From NCBI GenBank assembly GCA_036496425.1, contig DASXLG010000271.1:1-59594 (forward strand): a DNA stretch of 59,594 bases, given 5' to 3'. Shown one piece after another: positions 17,964-27,737 of the stretch. The notes beneath the pieces are model-generated. The model ran no database searches, was not told where the DNA came from, and saw only the letters and a program-made list of their open reading frames with translations. This DNA comes from Terriglobia bacterium. GTDB taxonomy: Bacteria; Acidobacteriota; Terriglobia; 20CM-2-55-15. A program made the translations under genes and the position numbers. The first letter of the stretch is position 1. Each line of letters begins with the position of its first letter.

Positions 17964-20873
17964 TTAGAAACTCAGCTGAACCTGCATCGTCATCTTCCTG
18001 TTGTACGTTGCGTTACCTGGGGTGAACGTGCCCTGGAGGCTCAATGGCTTTCCGAAGAAGGAGGACGTGAGGTTCCCGTCCGGTTGCGCGAAATTCGGAT
18101 GGTTCAACGGATTGATCGCGTAGACACTGAGCGTCATGTGGTACCTCATCGACGATCCAGGGTTGGCAGCCGGCGGAACACCAGCGCCCTGTGCCGGCCC
18201 GGGCGTGGAAGCCAGGGCGGCCGCTCCCGCGGATTCGCTCTTGCCGAAATCCCAGGTGCGAGAAAGCCGCAGGCTCATATTGGCATTGCTTGGTCCTCGG
18301 CCGTAATTCTTCGGGATGACCGGAGTCCCCGGCGCCGGGGTCAAATTGAAACAACCGAATTGGGCGGTGTACACCAGCGTTGCTCCGGTGCATGAAGCAG
18401 CAGGCAGATCCACCAGGGACGGCCGTTGAACTGCGGATCCGTCGCCTGACGGGTCCGGCAATCCCGTTGTGATGTTGTAGGCGCGGCCGCTGTTATAGAT
18501 AAAGATCGTGTTGGCGATCAGCTTTCCTGGCAGCGGGAACGTCGGTCCAAGCGTGAGCCGATGGCGGATATCGCCGAATGCCGGTCCGTATTCGGCGCGA
18601 AGGTTGTAATAGTTCGTAGGCAACGTGTCGAAATCCGCCTTCAGGAAATTGAGGCCGTAATTGGCGAATATCGAGATCTTCTTATAGTTGAATGTGGGGT
18701 TGATGTTGAATTGCCGCTGGTCGGCAACCCCGGTGCTTTCCGTCATCATCCTTACCGTCGTGTCTCCATAAGGAAAGGCGTTCGTAACCGGCAGCGGAGC
18801 ATTCACATCGCGGCTGCGGATGAAATCCAGCCCGTGCAGCATATTGAAGTTCGCGGAGACCTTGAGGTACTTGCCCAGTTGCCGGTCAACCCCGACATTT
18901 CCGAAAATGAGCTGCGCGCCTTTGAGATCGGGTGCGAGCAGCTGTAGCGTCTGCGGCTGCAGCGATCCCGCCAGGGAAGCTGCCGAAGGAATATTGGGAA
19001 AGAAATTCGGGTCGGTCAGCAGGTACGATTGTTGTGTTGATCCGTTATAGCGGATGGCATTGAGGGTCGTGAAGTCGCCCACTCGATTGAAGAAGCGGCC
19101 CGCGCCGATCCGCAGTACGGTTTTTGCCGGAGTCGACCCCTGGCCGTCGATACCCCATGCGACACCAATTCGTGGTCCCCAGTCCGCTTTATCCGCGATG
19201 TTTGTCTGCATTTCATACCGCAGGCCGTAGCTCAAGGTCAGGTTCGGGCGGAGCTTCCAGTCATCGTTGAAGAAGGCGCCCATGTCGAATTGCGTCACCC
19301 GGGTCAGGGCGGTTCCTGTATTCAAGCTGAACAGCGACGCTCCGCCGCCTGCTTTTTGAATCTGCGATGCGCTGAAACCCTGTTGCTGAAGGAGTAACGT
19401 TCGCTGGTAAACATCCAATCCGGTAAGCTGGACCGACGTTCCCGCAATCGGTTGATTGTTGGCGTCGAGCTGTGGGCCGGTCCCGCCGAAGAATGTGAAT
19501 GTACCCTTGAAATTGTTGTCGGACACGTCGTCGTTGAAGGATTGGCGGAGGCGGGCTCCCCATTTCAGAGTGTGCGTTCCGCGATTCAGCACGGATATGT
19601 TCGTGAGCTCGAAACGGTCTGTGGTGTTCCGCGAGTTGCCAATGGTCGCGCTTCCGCTGGTGAAGGCATCCTGGACAGAAATCGCAGGCGCGGTGCCCTG
19701 TGTAATCGCGGCGCGTGTGAATCGGGCAAACTGGAAGCGGGTTTCGTTGACGAGCATCGGCGTGACCAGGGCAGTCTCCGTCGCGCTCAAAATGTGGCTG
19801 CCAATGGTCTGGTTATAGGCCGTTTCCGGCAGGCTGAACCCGTTCGCCCCTTGATTGTCGAGTTCCTGCGTGGTGTTTTCATACCGGACGGTCAGCGTGT
19901 TATTTGCGTTGATCGACCAGTCGAAGCGTGGCACGAAGCTTGTGAAGGTCTGAGGTAACAGGAGCGCCTGATTCACGCTTTGCTGCTGCAGGCTGCTGTT
20001 GAGAGTTGTCGCGAGGATGAATGCGTTTTCCGTAATGTTGCGCCGGACGAAGTCGAACGTGAACGACGACTTGTTCTTCTGGATCGGTCCGGAGATATTC
20101 CCGTTAAAGAACAGGTTTTTGTAAGGCGGCAGCGATGACGACTGGACATACAGCGGGCTTCGCGTATTGAAGTTCTCGTTATTGAATTGCGTGGAGAACT
20201 GTCCGTGCACGGCGTCGCTGCCCGGCTTGGTCAGGATTTCGATGCGGTTGTTGCCGGGCGAATCATATTCCGCCGAATAAGGATTCGAATTGATGCGGAT
20301 CTCGCGTATGGACGTTTTGGGCGGAATGGTGCCGTTACTGAAGCCATCCGTATAGATCTGGCCGCCCGTCCCCGGACCGACGCCGGGACCGGCAAGGGCC
20401 TGCAACTGTTGCGCGAGTTCGTCCGGGTCGTCCGACAGGCCTTCCAGTTCCGATTTGTCCAGCACGGTCGCCGATGCGTTTGAATCCGGGTCGAGGCTGA
20501 CCGTGGCGGCCTGCTCTTCGACCGTGACTTCCTGCGCTTGAATCGCGAGACCCAACTGAAAATCCAGGGCCGCCGGGGCGCTGAGATTCACCGCCTGCCT
20601 TTGCTCGGATTTGAAATCCGGCGCGCTCACTTGAATGTCGTAGTTCCCGGGCTGGACGCTTGTGAATACGTACTCGCCGTTCGCGTTCGACGTCTGTGTC
20701 TGTTGCTGGCCGGACGCGGCGCGCAACTGAATTGTCGCGCCGGGTATGCGGCCGCCGGACGGATCTGTAACAACGCCTTTAAGAGCAGGTTGTGGATTGT
20801 TTTGCGCGAATGCCGCAAAACACAGACAGAGGGTCAGGGCAGAAAAAATGACGATTCTATAGACGCTCCTCAT
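17964..20873 (-). CDS. Oar-like TonB-dependent receptor with carboxypeptidase-regulatory domain
   Basis: 969 residues. A signal peptide (MRSVYRIVIFSALTLCLCFA) is followed by a carboxypeptidase-regulatory-like domain (about 28-110: LKGVVTDPSGGRIPGATIQL, NGEYVFTSVQPGNYDIQVSA), a plug-type segment (IREIRINSNPYSAEYD, NRIEILTKPG) and a long beta-barrel ending in a C-terminal phenylalanine. It belongs to the large acidobacterial Oar-like receptor family in the outer membrane. The substrate is unknown. The genes directly downstream (unknown protein and RluA-like enzyme) are close enough to be cotranscribed. Confidence 0.92.
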   Translation of the reverse strand: MRSVYRIVIFSALTLCLCFAAFAQNNPQPALKGVVTDPSGGRIPGATIQLRAASGQQQTQTSNANGEYVFTSVQPGNYDIQVSAPDFKSEQRQAVNLSAPAALDFQLGLAIQAQEVTVEEQAATVSLDPDSNASATVLDKSELEGLSDDPDELAQQLQALAGPGVGPGTGGQIYTDGFSNGTIPPKTSIREIRINSNPYSAEYDSPGNNRIEILTKPGSDAVHGQFSTQFNNENFNTRSPLYVQSSSLPPYKNLFFNGNISGPIQKNKSSFTFDFVRRNITENAFILATTLNSSLQQQSVNQALLLPQTFTSFVPRFDWSINANNTLTVRYENTTQELDNQGANGFSLPETAYNQTIGSHILSATETALVTPMLVNETRFQFARFTRAAITQGTAPAISVQDAFTSGSATIGNSRNTTDRFELTNISVLNRGTHTLKWGARLRQSFNDDVSDNNFKGTFTFFGGTGPQLDANNQPIAGTSVQLTGLDVYQRTLLLQQQGFSASQIQKAGGGASLFSLNTGTALTRVTQFDMGAFFNDDWKLRPNLTLSYGLRYEMQTNIADKADWGPRIGVAWGIDGQGSTPAKTVLRIGAGRFFNRVGDFTTLNAIRYNGSTQQSYLLTDPNFFPNIPSAASLAGSLQPQTLQLLAPDLKGAQLIFGNVGVDRQLGKYLKVSANFNMLHGLDFIRSRDVNAPLPVTNAFPYGDTTVRMMTESTGVADQRQFNINPTFNYKKISIFANYGLNFLKADFDTLPTNYYNLRAEYGPAFGDIRHRLTLGPTFPLPGKLIANTIFIYNSGRAYNITTGLPDPSGDGSAVQRPSLVDLPAASCTGATLVYTAQFGCFNLTPAPGTPVIPKNYGRGPSNANMSLRLSRTWDFGKSESAGAAALASTPGPAQGAGVPPAANPGSSMRYHMTLSVYAINPLNHPNFAQPDGNLTSSFFGKPLSLQGTFTPGNATYNRKMTMQVQLSF

Positions 20874-20909
20874 CGAGACCCTTTCTATGAAGTTCTATTT
20901 AGTTTCGGA

Positions 20910-21956
20910 TTACTGCAATCCCAGGACGCTGAGGCCGCCGCCGTCGCCGCTGCCGAAGACGAGCGCGCCGCCGCGGCCTGAAGGGGCACTGGCCATGCGG
21001 ATCAGGAGATCGGCGTTGGTGACGACGGTAATTCCGGTCACCTTATCGGGCTGCGACCCTTTTGTACTGGATACGACGATGGATGTGCCGGGTTTAATGT
21101 CTTCGATTTTGCCGGCGGGCAGCTTGTCGACGATTTGCGCGACGTTGCCTCCTGCGGGAGCGGTACCGCGGCCCTCTGCGGGCGCCAACGGCATCTGCTT
21201 AATGGTGGTGTCCGGCGTGAGCTTGATGATGACCGTTTTCCCGCTGCCGAGTTCCTTCAGAGTCACCTCTTTAACAGAAACATCAACCGATACCACCGAC
21301 CCCGCCTGCGTAAGAAAAGTCCCGAACAGAATCTCCTCCGCGTCGACTTTCAGTCCATCAGGACTCTTTTGCCCCCGCGCACGAATTTGATCGCCGGCGC
21401 TGATCTCGTCCAATTTGCTGATCTTCGCGTCGGCGAATTTGACCGAATCCGGAGAGTACCGGCGAAACTTTGTCTTGGCCGAAACGGTGATTGCGGGTTG
21501 CACATCGCCGGCAGGACTCTTGGATTTCTGAAGCAGGATTTGATCTCCCGTCTTTGAAGCCACCACGCCGCTGATGCCGCGTGTGACCCAATCCTGCCGG
21601 TCCGCATCGTCGCGCCGGGCAATATCACTTGCGGAAATGACGACCACGCGGAGCGCGTCAGCACCGTTTGATGCCACAGTCACCAGAACACGGTCTCCTG
21701 CCGCAATTTCAGCCTGTTGAATCGCGACGGCGTTAGCCAGATTGGTCTGTCCGGGCGCAATTCGTTGAACAACTGTATTTCCGAGAAGTTTTACCGGAAC
21801 CGGCACGCCATTGTCGGGCCTTACCTCGAGGGTTTTGGCATCCTTATTGAAGGATGTGACTGTTCCAAGAACAGACTTCGATGTGGATGTTTGGGCGCCG
21901 GCAGAAAGATAGCTAAGGAAAATCAGAATTAATGCTGCGAGGGAAGCATTTCGCAT
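20910..21956 (-). CDS. Exported DUF5666-type repeat protein
   Basis: 348 residues from ATG 21956, with GGAG six bases upstream; a signal peptide (MRNASLAALILIFLSYLSAG) follows. The mature part has two or three OB-like segments of the pattern VLGTVTSFNKDAKTLEVRPD, ISGVVASKTGDQILLQKS and AGSVVSVDVSVKEVTLKELG, typical of the DUF5666 group. A Gly-rich tail (GRGGALVFGSGDGGG) ends the protein. Function unknown, probably periplasmic. It stands 37 bp upstream of the TonB receptor on the same strand, so cotranscription is possible. Confidence 0.75.
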   Translation of the reverse strand: MRNASLAALILIFLSYLSAGAQTSTSKSVLGTVTSFNKDAKTLEVRPDNGVPVPVKLLGNTVVQRIAPGQTNLANAVAIQQAEIAAGDRVLVTVASNGADALRVVVISASDIARRDDADRQDWVTRGISGVVASKTGDQILLQKSKSPAGDVQPAITVSAKTKFRRYSPDSVKFADAKISKLDEISAGDQIRARGQKSPDGLKVDAEEILFGTFLTQAGSVVSVDVSVKEVTLKELGSGKTVIIKLTPDTTIKQMPLAPAEGRGTAPAGGNVAQIVDKLPAGKIEDIKPGTSIVVSSTKGSQPDKVTGITVVTNADLLIRMASAPSGRGGALVFGSGDGGGLSVLGLQ

Positions 21957-22094
21957 GTAGCTCTCCACGACTTAATACGAACCGTAAACGTCAGAATTTC
22001 AAGGCTGATCCCCAAATGCCTCGTTGTATAGACGTAGAATCTAAAAGGAAGGTTCCAGAATTTCTGCGAACAGGACAAGCGAACTTATTTCGGC

Positions 22095-22418
22095 ATGTCA
22101 TTCCTTGACTTCATCTTTGGCCGGCCGCTTGCATTGGATGAAAGCGAACAGCAACGTAATCGAAGCGTACGGGGTGTTTCCGTCTTTGGCCTCGATGCAT
22201 TCGGCTGCTTACGGACCTGAAGCGGCTCTGACCATCCTGATACCGGCTGGACTTGCAGGCCTGCCGCACATCCTGCCGATCAGCCTCGCTATTATTACAC
22301 TTCTGACGATTGTTTACTTCAGTTATCGCCAAACCATCGGCGCATATCCTGAGGGATGCGGGTCTCGAAAGGCGACCGGCGCATCGTCACCATCAATGTT
22401 CCATGGTATCTCCGGTAG
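22095..22418 (+). pseudogene. APC-type amino acid permease remnant (N- and C-terminal pieces)
   Basis: Frame 1 from ATG 22095 reads MSFLDFIFGRPLALDESEQQ and then VSVFGLDA, the usual start of a large APC permease. After a small indel near 22200, frame 2 continues SAAYGPEAALTILIPAGLAG and TIVYFSYRQTIGAYP, the first two membrane segments. At about 22360 a third frame gives RVSKGDRRIVTINVPWYLR and a stop, which resembles the C-terminus of the same family. Some 500 internal residues are missing, so this is an internally deleted, frameshifted relic. The C-terminal match is the least certain part. Confidence 0.62.
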
Positions 22419-22472
22419 AGGACCCGATTTTTCGATGTATCCTAACCGGATCAAGATAAAGGGGCGGAGAAA

Positions 22473-24359
22473 ATGAAGAAGCAATCCACAATGCGTTATG
22501 TTGCCGCCGTCCTCGTGGTGACGGGTTTGACCGTTTCTCTTATGGCTCAGGAGCGCGACCGCGTGAAAATTCCGGACAAGTTTAAATGGAATCTGGCCGA
22601 CATTTATCCCAATGAAGCGGCGTGGCGGGCGGCCAGAGAAAAGCTTGCAAAGGATCTGCCGCAGATGCAGGCCTACAAGGGAAAGCTGGGTTCGTCTGCA
22701 ACCGTACTGGCGGACGCCCTCGAAAAATCTTCGGTCCAGGACAAGGAATTGTCGCGTCTGTATGCATATGCGTCGATGCTTTCGGACCAGGACACGCGGG
22801 ACGCCACGCATCTCGGGATGAAACAGGAGATGACCCAGCTTGCGGCCGCCGCGGGCGCGGAAACCGCCTACATCGAGCCGGAGATTCTTCATTTCGACAA
22901 AGGCAAAGTCGAACAGTTCATTGCCGCCGAACCGCGGCTCAAAGTCTTCCGGTTCTATCTTGAAGACACCGCGCGTCGCGCTTCGCACACGTTGACCGAA
23001 GGTGAGGAAAAGCTCCTGGCGGACGCCGGCCCGATGGCGAGCGCGTCTTCGAATGTGTACAACGTTTTTTCGAATGCGGATTTTCCTTTTCCCACGGTCA
23101 CATTGAGCGACGGCAAAGACGTGCGTCTGGATCAGTCCGCCTTCGCCGATCTGCGCGCGCTTCCGAATCGTTCCGATCGCGAGAAAGTCATGTCCGCTTA
23201 CTTTGGCGCCCTCGGCAAATACTCCGGGACGTTCGGAACAACCACGAATGGCGAAGTTCAGAAGGTCGCTTTCATGGCGAAGGCCCGCAAGTACGAATCG
23301 GCGCTGCAGTATTCGCTGGATGGACCGAATGTCCCTGTCGGCGTTTACCACCGCTTGATTGACGGGGTCAACAAGAACCTCCCCGCGTTTCATCGCTATC
23401 TGAAATTGCGTAAACGCATGCTGGGCGTGGATCAGCTTCATTATTACGACCTCTATGCGCCGCTTGTCGGCTCGGTGAATCTCACGTACACACCGGAAGC
23501 TGCGCAGAAGCTTGTCCTCGAGGCCGTGGCGCCGCTCGGAAAGGAATACACAAGCACCGTGCAGCGCGCGTATGACAACCGGTGGATCGACCTTTTCCCC
23601 AACGACGGCAAGCGCGCCGGGGCGTACTCCAATGGAGGCGCCTATGACGTTCATCCCTACATGCTGATCAACTACAACGGCAAGTATGCGGATGTCAGCA
23701 CGCTGGCCCACGAGATGGGGCACACGATGCAAAGCTACTTCTCGAACAGGAATCAGCCTTACCCGCTTGCGAACTACCCCATCTTCGTTGCGGAAGTGGC
23801 GTCGACGTTCAATGAAACGCTGCTGATCAATCACGTCCTCAAGACCGTGAAGGATGATGACACCCGTCTCGCATTGCTCGGCAATTACCTTGAAAACATC
23901 AAAGGCACCGTATTTCGCCAGGCGCAATTTGCGGAGTTCGAGTTGGCAATGCACGAAATGGCGGCCAAGGGTCAGGCGATCACGGGACAGGCGCTGTCAA
24001 AGCTCTATCTGGACATCACGAAGAAGTATTACGGCCATGATCAGGGCGTCTGCGTGGTCGACGACTACATCGCGAACGAGTGGAGCTATATTCCGCACTT
24101 TTACCGGGACTTCTATGTGTACCAGTATGCGACGTCGTTTACCGCCTCGATGGCGCTGGCCGAAAAAGTCCAGAGCGGCGACCCCGCAGCGCTCAAACGC
24201 TATCTGGCATTCCTTTCGGCCGGCGGCTCAAAGTATCCGATCGACCTGTTGAAGGACGCCGGTGTCGACATGACAACGGATGAACCGCTGGACCTTACCG
24301 TGAAGGCGATGAACCGCGTCATGGACGAGATGGATGCCATCCTGGCTCGCCGGAGATAA
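22473..24359 (+). CDS. pepF: Exported M3-family oligoendopeptidase F
   Basis: 628 residues. A PepF-type zinc metallopeptidase: the HEMGH motif is at 413-417 (STLAHEMGHTMQSYF), with a distal Glu in FVAEVASTFNETL. The N-terminal KFKWNLADIYPNEAAWRAA is the standard start of PepF. Unlike the usual cytosolic enzyme it has a signal peptide (VAAVLVVTGLTVSLMAQ), so it should work in the periplasm on short peptides. It begins 55 bp after the permease remnant. The old permease may have been a peptide or amino acid uptake partner (inference). Confidence 0.93.
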   Translation: MKKQSTMRYVAAVLVVTGLTVSLMAQERDRVKIPDKFKWNLADIYPNEAAWRAAREKLAKDLPQMQAYKGKLGSSATVLADALEKSSVQDKELSRLYAYASMLSDQDTRDATHLGMKQEMTQLAAAAGAETAYIEPEILHFDKGKVEQFIAAEPRLKVFRFYLEDTARRASHTLTEGEEKLLADAGPMASASSNVYNVFSNADFPFPTVTLSDGKDVRLDQSAFADLRALPNRSDREKVMSAYFGALGKYSGTFGTTTNGEVQKVAFMAKARKYESALQYSLDGPNVPVGVYHRLIDGVNKNLPAFHRYLKLRKRMLGVDQLHYYDLYAPLVGSVNLTYTPEAAQKLVLEAVAPLGKEYTSTVQRAYDNRWIDLFPNDGKRAGAYSNGGAYDVHPYMLINYNGKYADVSTLAHEMGHTMQSYFSNRNQPYPLANYPIFVAEVASTFNETLLINHVLKTVKDDDTRLALLGNYLENIKGTVFRQAQFAEFELAMHEMAAKGQAITGQALSKLYLDITKKYYGHDQGVCVVDDYIANEWSYIPHFYRDFYVYQYATSFTASMALAEKVQSGDPAALKRYLAFLSAGGSKYPIDLLKDAGVDMTTDEPLDLTVKAMNRVMDEMDAILARRR

Positions 24360-24395
24360 GCCGGGCATCATGTTTCGACAAGCGCACGACTTTTT

Positions 24396-25487
24396 ATGCA
24401 AAGCCCTGTAGCATTGAAGGCGATGATGTCGAAAGTGATATGGCCTTTGGCGGCCGTCGTCCTGGCCGCGGTCCTGCTTGGAGTGATTGTTCATTCTCCG
24501 CCGGCCCGCGCGTGGACTCTGCCTGAACGGTTGGCGGACCAGGAATTCTGGAAGCTGGTGACCGATTCATCCGAGCCCGGCGGGTATTTCCGCAACTCCG
24601 ACATCACGAATCTCACCTCGAACGAGATGTTGTATGAACACGTGCTGAGCGATCTCCTGAAGCGCGTCAAGCCGGGAGGCGCATATCTCGGCGTCGGTCC
24701 GGAGCAGAATTACACGTACATTGCAGCGCTCAAGCCGCGAATCGCGATCATCTTCGATATCCGCCGCGGCAATCTCGATATGCAGCTGATGTACAAAGCG
24801 CTCTTCGAGTTGTCGAAGGATCGCGCGGACTTCGTTGCAATGCTGTTTTCAAAGCAGCGTCCGTCCGGCCTCACACCCTCGGTGTCGGCCACCCAGTTGT
24901 TCGATGCCTTTGACCGCGTGCCGGCAGTGAATGAAACGGCATTCTCCAGGAATCTGGCCGCTGTTGAGGACCGCTTGACGAAGACACACGCTCTTCCTCT
25001 GCTGCGGCGTGACCTGGATGGAATCGCCGAGATCTACCGGAACTTTTATGAAGCCGGCTTTGCAGTGCGTCCGTCACCGTCGTATGACGACCTCATGACG
25101 GCCACGGATGAGCGTGGCGCCGAACGAAGCTACCTCGCTACGGAAGAGAATTACCGGTTTATGAAGGACCTCGAATCGAGGAATCTCGTCGTGCCTGTGG
25201 TCGGCGACTTCGGCGGCCCGATGGCCATTCGAACGGTCGCGAAATATCTCAAAGCGAACGGCGCAACCGTCGCCGCCTTCTACCTTTCCAATGTCGAACA
25301 ATACCTCCGTCAGGACGGGAAGTGGGACGCGTTCTGCCGCAATATCGCCGCTCTTCCGCTGGACAGTTCCAGCACGTTCATCCGTTCCGAATCCGGCTTC
25401 GCCGGCAGTTTCCGCCGCGTCGGCCCGGGTTTCGTATCGAGCCTCGGCCAGATCACCAGCGATATCAAGCCCTGCGCCGGAAGATAA
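24396..25487 (+). CDS. Conserved exported protein, LIC_10091-like
   Basis: 363 residues with an N-terminal membrane anchor or signal segment (VIWPLAAVVLAAVLLGVIVH). The body has GGAYLGVGPEQNYTYIAALK and IAIIFDIRRGNLDMQLMYKA, which resembles a Rossmann-type SAM-methyltransferase-like fold, then LATEENYRFMKDLESRNLVV. I recall this pattern from proteins typified by Leptospira LIC_10091, whose function is not known; this assignment is from memory only. It starts 36 bp after pepF on the same strand and could share its transcript. Confidence 0.65.
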   Translation: MQSPVALKAMMSKVIWPLAAVVLAAVLLGVIVHSPPARAWTLPERLADQEFWKLVTDSSEPGGYFRNSDITNLTSNEMLYEHVLSDLLKRVKPGGAYLGVGPEQNYTYIAALKPRIAIIFDIRRGNLDMQLMYKALFELSKDRADFVAMLFSKQRPSGLTPSVSATQLFDAFDRVPAVNETAFSRNLAAVEDRLTKTHALPLLRRDLDGIAEIYRNFYEAGFAVRPSPSYDDLMTATDERGAERSYLATEENYRFMKDLESRNLVVPVVGDFGGPMAIRTVAKYLKANGATVAAFYLSNVEQYLRQDGKWDAFCRNIAALPLDSSSTFIRSESGFAGSFRRVGPGFVSSLGQITSDIKPCAGR

Positions 25488-25551
25488 GAATATTGGATCA
25501 TTGCATCATCGCAGGTTTCTTCAATGCTTCATTCAACTTACGTTTTTCAGA

Positions 25552-26469
25552 TCAAGGCACGTAGGGCGGCGGCGTGATGATAAACGTTCCATCCCCCACG
25601 ATCAGTCCCGGAGCCTGGTTGTTGTCCTGGCAGACGAATTCGAAGCTTTCCACTCCGGTGGCCCACCGCATGTAGAAACCGCTGCTCCACGGAGCCGTAT
25701 ATGCGCCCGGGTCGTCGATCGTCATTTCATATTTGATCTGATTGAAATCGGTGCGCGTGAATTTCTCGATGGTGTGGAGCTTATCTGTCGTGGGGACTCC
25801 CAGATTGTCGATCCAGACCCGTTCGCCGAACCCGACAGTGTCGACCACCAGGGTGTCGCCTTCCCAATGCCCGATGGAGTGGCCACGGTCTGAGGGCTCC
25901 AGATTGGCCGGATGTGGGCGGCCATCCATATAAACGGTTCTAAAGCTGTGCGCTCCGCCCGTTTCAAAAATGTAGAACCGTTTGTGTTCCCGATCGTCGA
26001 CCAGCTGCGTGCCGTATGCCGTTGCGACTTCGCGAGCCCCGGCCGAAGGCTTGCACCGCACGTAAGGTTCGTTTCGTATCTGTACGCGGTAAGCAAAAAG
26101 CGCACGGGCCCAGGGCTGGAAGGGTATCTGGCTGAGTTTTGGTTTCGATGCCAGGAACGGATCGGTGGGTTCCCGGGTATCGGCGGCAAAAAGTCCAAAG
26201 TCCGAGGCAACGTCGGGTCTTGCCAGCGGGATTTGCGTCGGTCCGATATCCCACAGCCCGCGCGGTTGTCCTTCAACCTGGCCCAGATTGATCTGCCCGT
26301 CCGGCCAGCGCGGAGCCGGCCGCGGGGGTGCCTGTTGTTGTCCGCGTCCCTGACCTCCCTGACCGCGGCCGCCACCCCCTCGACCACCTCCCTGACCTTG
26401 TCCGAACGAAGGTGACGTCATGGCCAGTGAAAAGATCAGAATGAGTCCTGCTAGTCGTATATGTCTCAT
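25552..26469 (-). CDS. Exported protein of acidobacterial type (paralogue of next gene)
   Basis: 305 residues: signal peptide (MRHIRLAGLILIFSLAMTSP), a Gly/Gln/Arg-rich low-complexity linker (GRGGGGRGQGGQGRGQQQ), then a globular part. Motifs shared with the gene just upstream are RPAPRWPDGQINLG, HWEGDTLVVDTVGFGE, LHTIEKFTRTD and YEMTIDDPGAYT. No catalytic motif is evident. Such proteins are numerous in Acidobacteriota genomes; function unknown. It follows its paralogue by 17 bp, so the two form an operon. Confidence 0.72.
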   Translation of the reverse strand: MRHIRLAGLILIFSLAMTSPSFGQGQGGGRGGGGRGQGGQGRGQQQAPPRPAPRWPDGQINLGQVEGQPRGLWDIGPTQIPLARPDVASDFGLFAADTREPTDPFLASKPKLSQIPFQPWARALFAYRVQIRNEPYVRCKPSAGAREVATAYGTQLVDDREHKRFYIFETGGAHSFRTVYMDGRPHPANLEPSDRGHSIGHWEGDTLVVDTVGFGERVWIDNLGVPTTDKLHTIEKFTRTDFNQIKYEMTIDDPGAYTAPWSSGFYMRWATGVESFEFVCQDNNQAPGLIVGDGTFIITPPPYVP

Positions 26470-26486
26470 TTATTTATCTCCTGGGC

Positions 26487-27614
26487 CTACGGCCGGTTGT
26501 CCTGACAATAAGATACCGGCAGATCTTCGGGAACCCACTGCAACGTCCAGCCGGTCGACCACGTCCGCGTGTAGGCGCCGGGATCGTCGATGGTGACTTC
26601 GTATTTAAGAGTGTTCATATCCGTGCGGGTGAAGCGCTCGATCAGATGAAGCTGTTCGGTATGCGGCAGGCCGCCGTTGCTGAACCAGAATTTTTCATTG
26701 AATCCTTTGGAGTCGACGACGAGCGTGTCGCCTTCCCAGCGGCCCCGCGCGTTTCCATAATAGAGAGGATTCGTATCGTTGCCCGACAGTTCGCCCGTCT
26801 GGGGCCGTCCGTCGGTATAGATGAAATGCCAGTCATGATTGCCGCCGGAGGCCATCACATAGATCCGGCCGAAGGTCTTGTCTTCCAGAAACTGATTTCC
26901 ATGTGGCATTTGAAACTGCCGGACTGCGCCAGGCGGCTTGCAATACAGATATTCGGGATCGTCTTTGAGATCATTCCGCTGGCGGTATTCATAAAGGTCC
27001 AGCGCCCAGCGCTGGAACGGCGCGACCTTGGCCGCGTCCTTGATGTTTTTGAGCAGGCCGCTGGAATCCATTTCGACGTTGACGCCAGTCTCCACCAGGG
27101 CTGTCGAACTGGGTCTTGCCCAATATCCGGTTTCGCCGGGCGCGGCTCCCAGCCGCGGTTTGCCGTCGGGCCAGCGGGGAGCCGGTCTGGCCGTTTGGCG
27201 ATTGACCGCCGGCTTTAACGCCGCAAGCGCTTCCGCGGACATGGCGAGGACCTTCTTACCGCCGGAAGTGATCGTGTTTCCCCATGCCTGGAGGCTGCCG
27301 TCCCGGGCTCGCATCCCTTGTACGCTGATCGCGTCTCCCGGTTTGAGCGTGTTTCGGTTCCAACCACTGCGCTCCAGATCCAGCGGGCTTTCCAGTTCGA
27401 CAGCCCAGTTTGCCGATTGCGCTCCGCTCGAGACATTCATCAGCACATGAACGTGTGGGTCAACCCAATCCACACGCGTCACTTGCCCATTGAGAGTGAC
27501 TGTCTTACCGGGGTCGAATTTCGCTGAAATCGGGCGCTGCTGCGCCAGCAGGGGGGTTGCAACCAGGGTGCACACCACAAGGGTGGCCAGACAGCCGCCG
27601 GACATTCGTAACAT
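26487..27614 (-). CDS. Exported DUF6152-containing protein of acidobacterial type
   Basis: 375 residues. A signal peptide is followed by an OB-like N-terminal domain (TVTLNGQVTRVDWVDPHVHV, typical of DUF6152) and then by the same globular domain as the downstream paralogue (RWEGDTLVVDSKGFNEKFWF, LHLIERFTRTDMNTLKYEVT, DDPGAYTRTWST). The extra DUF6152 domain distinguishes it from the paralogue. It is divergent from the kinase gene at 27738 with 123 bp between the starts. Function unknown. Confidence 0.75.
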   Translation of the reverse strand: MLRMSGGCLATLVVCTLVATPLLAQQRPISAKFDPGKTVTLNGQVTRVDWVDPHVHVLMNVSSGAQSANWAVELESPLDLERSGWNRNTLKPGDAISVQGMRARDGSLQAWGNTITSGGKKVLAMSAEALAALKPAVNRQTARPAPRWPDGKPRLGAAPGETGYWARPSSTALVETGVNVEMDSSGLLKNIKDAAKVAPFQRWALDLYEYRQRNDLKDDPEYLYCKPPGAVRQFQMPHGNQFLEDKTFGRIYVMASGGNHDWHFIYTDGRPQTGELSGNDTNPLYYGNARGRWEGDTLVVDSKGFNEKFWFSNGGLPHTEQLHLIERFTRTDMNTLKYEVTIDDPGAYTRTWSTGWTLQWVPEDLPVSYCQDNRP

Positions 27615-27737
27615 TCAAATTCCTCCACACATTGCATGACCGCATCTACAACAAATTTCGGGGAGAAGGATATAGCATCTTTTCCGCAAGCGAAATGGGT
27701 TGAATACATTTCCTTGCGTAGCTTATGGTAGCCGCTT

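Noticed and set aside
22323-23954. A 543-codon open frame on the minus strand opposite pepF
   Set aside because: Antisense shadow of a gene with intact PepF motifs; its own translation is rich in Arg, Gln and His, as expected of GC-rich shadows.
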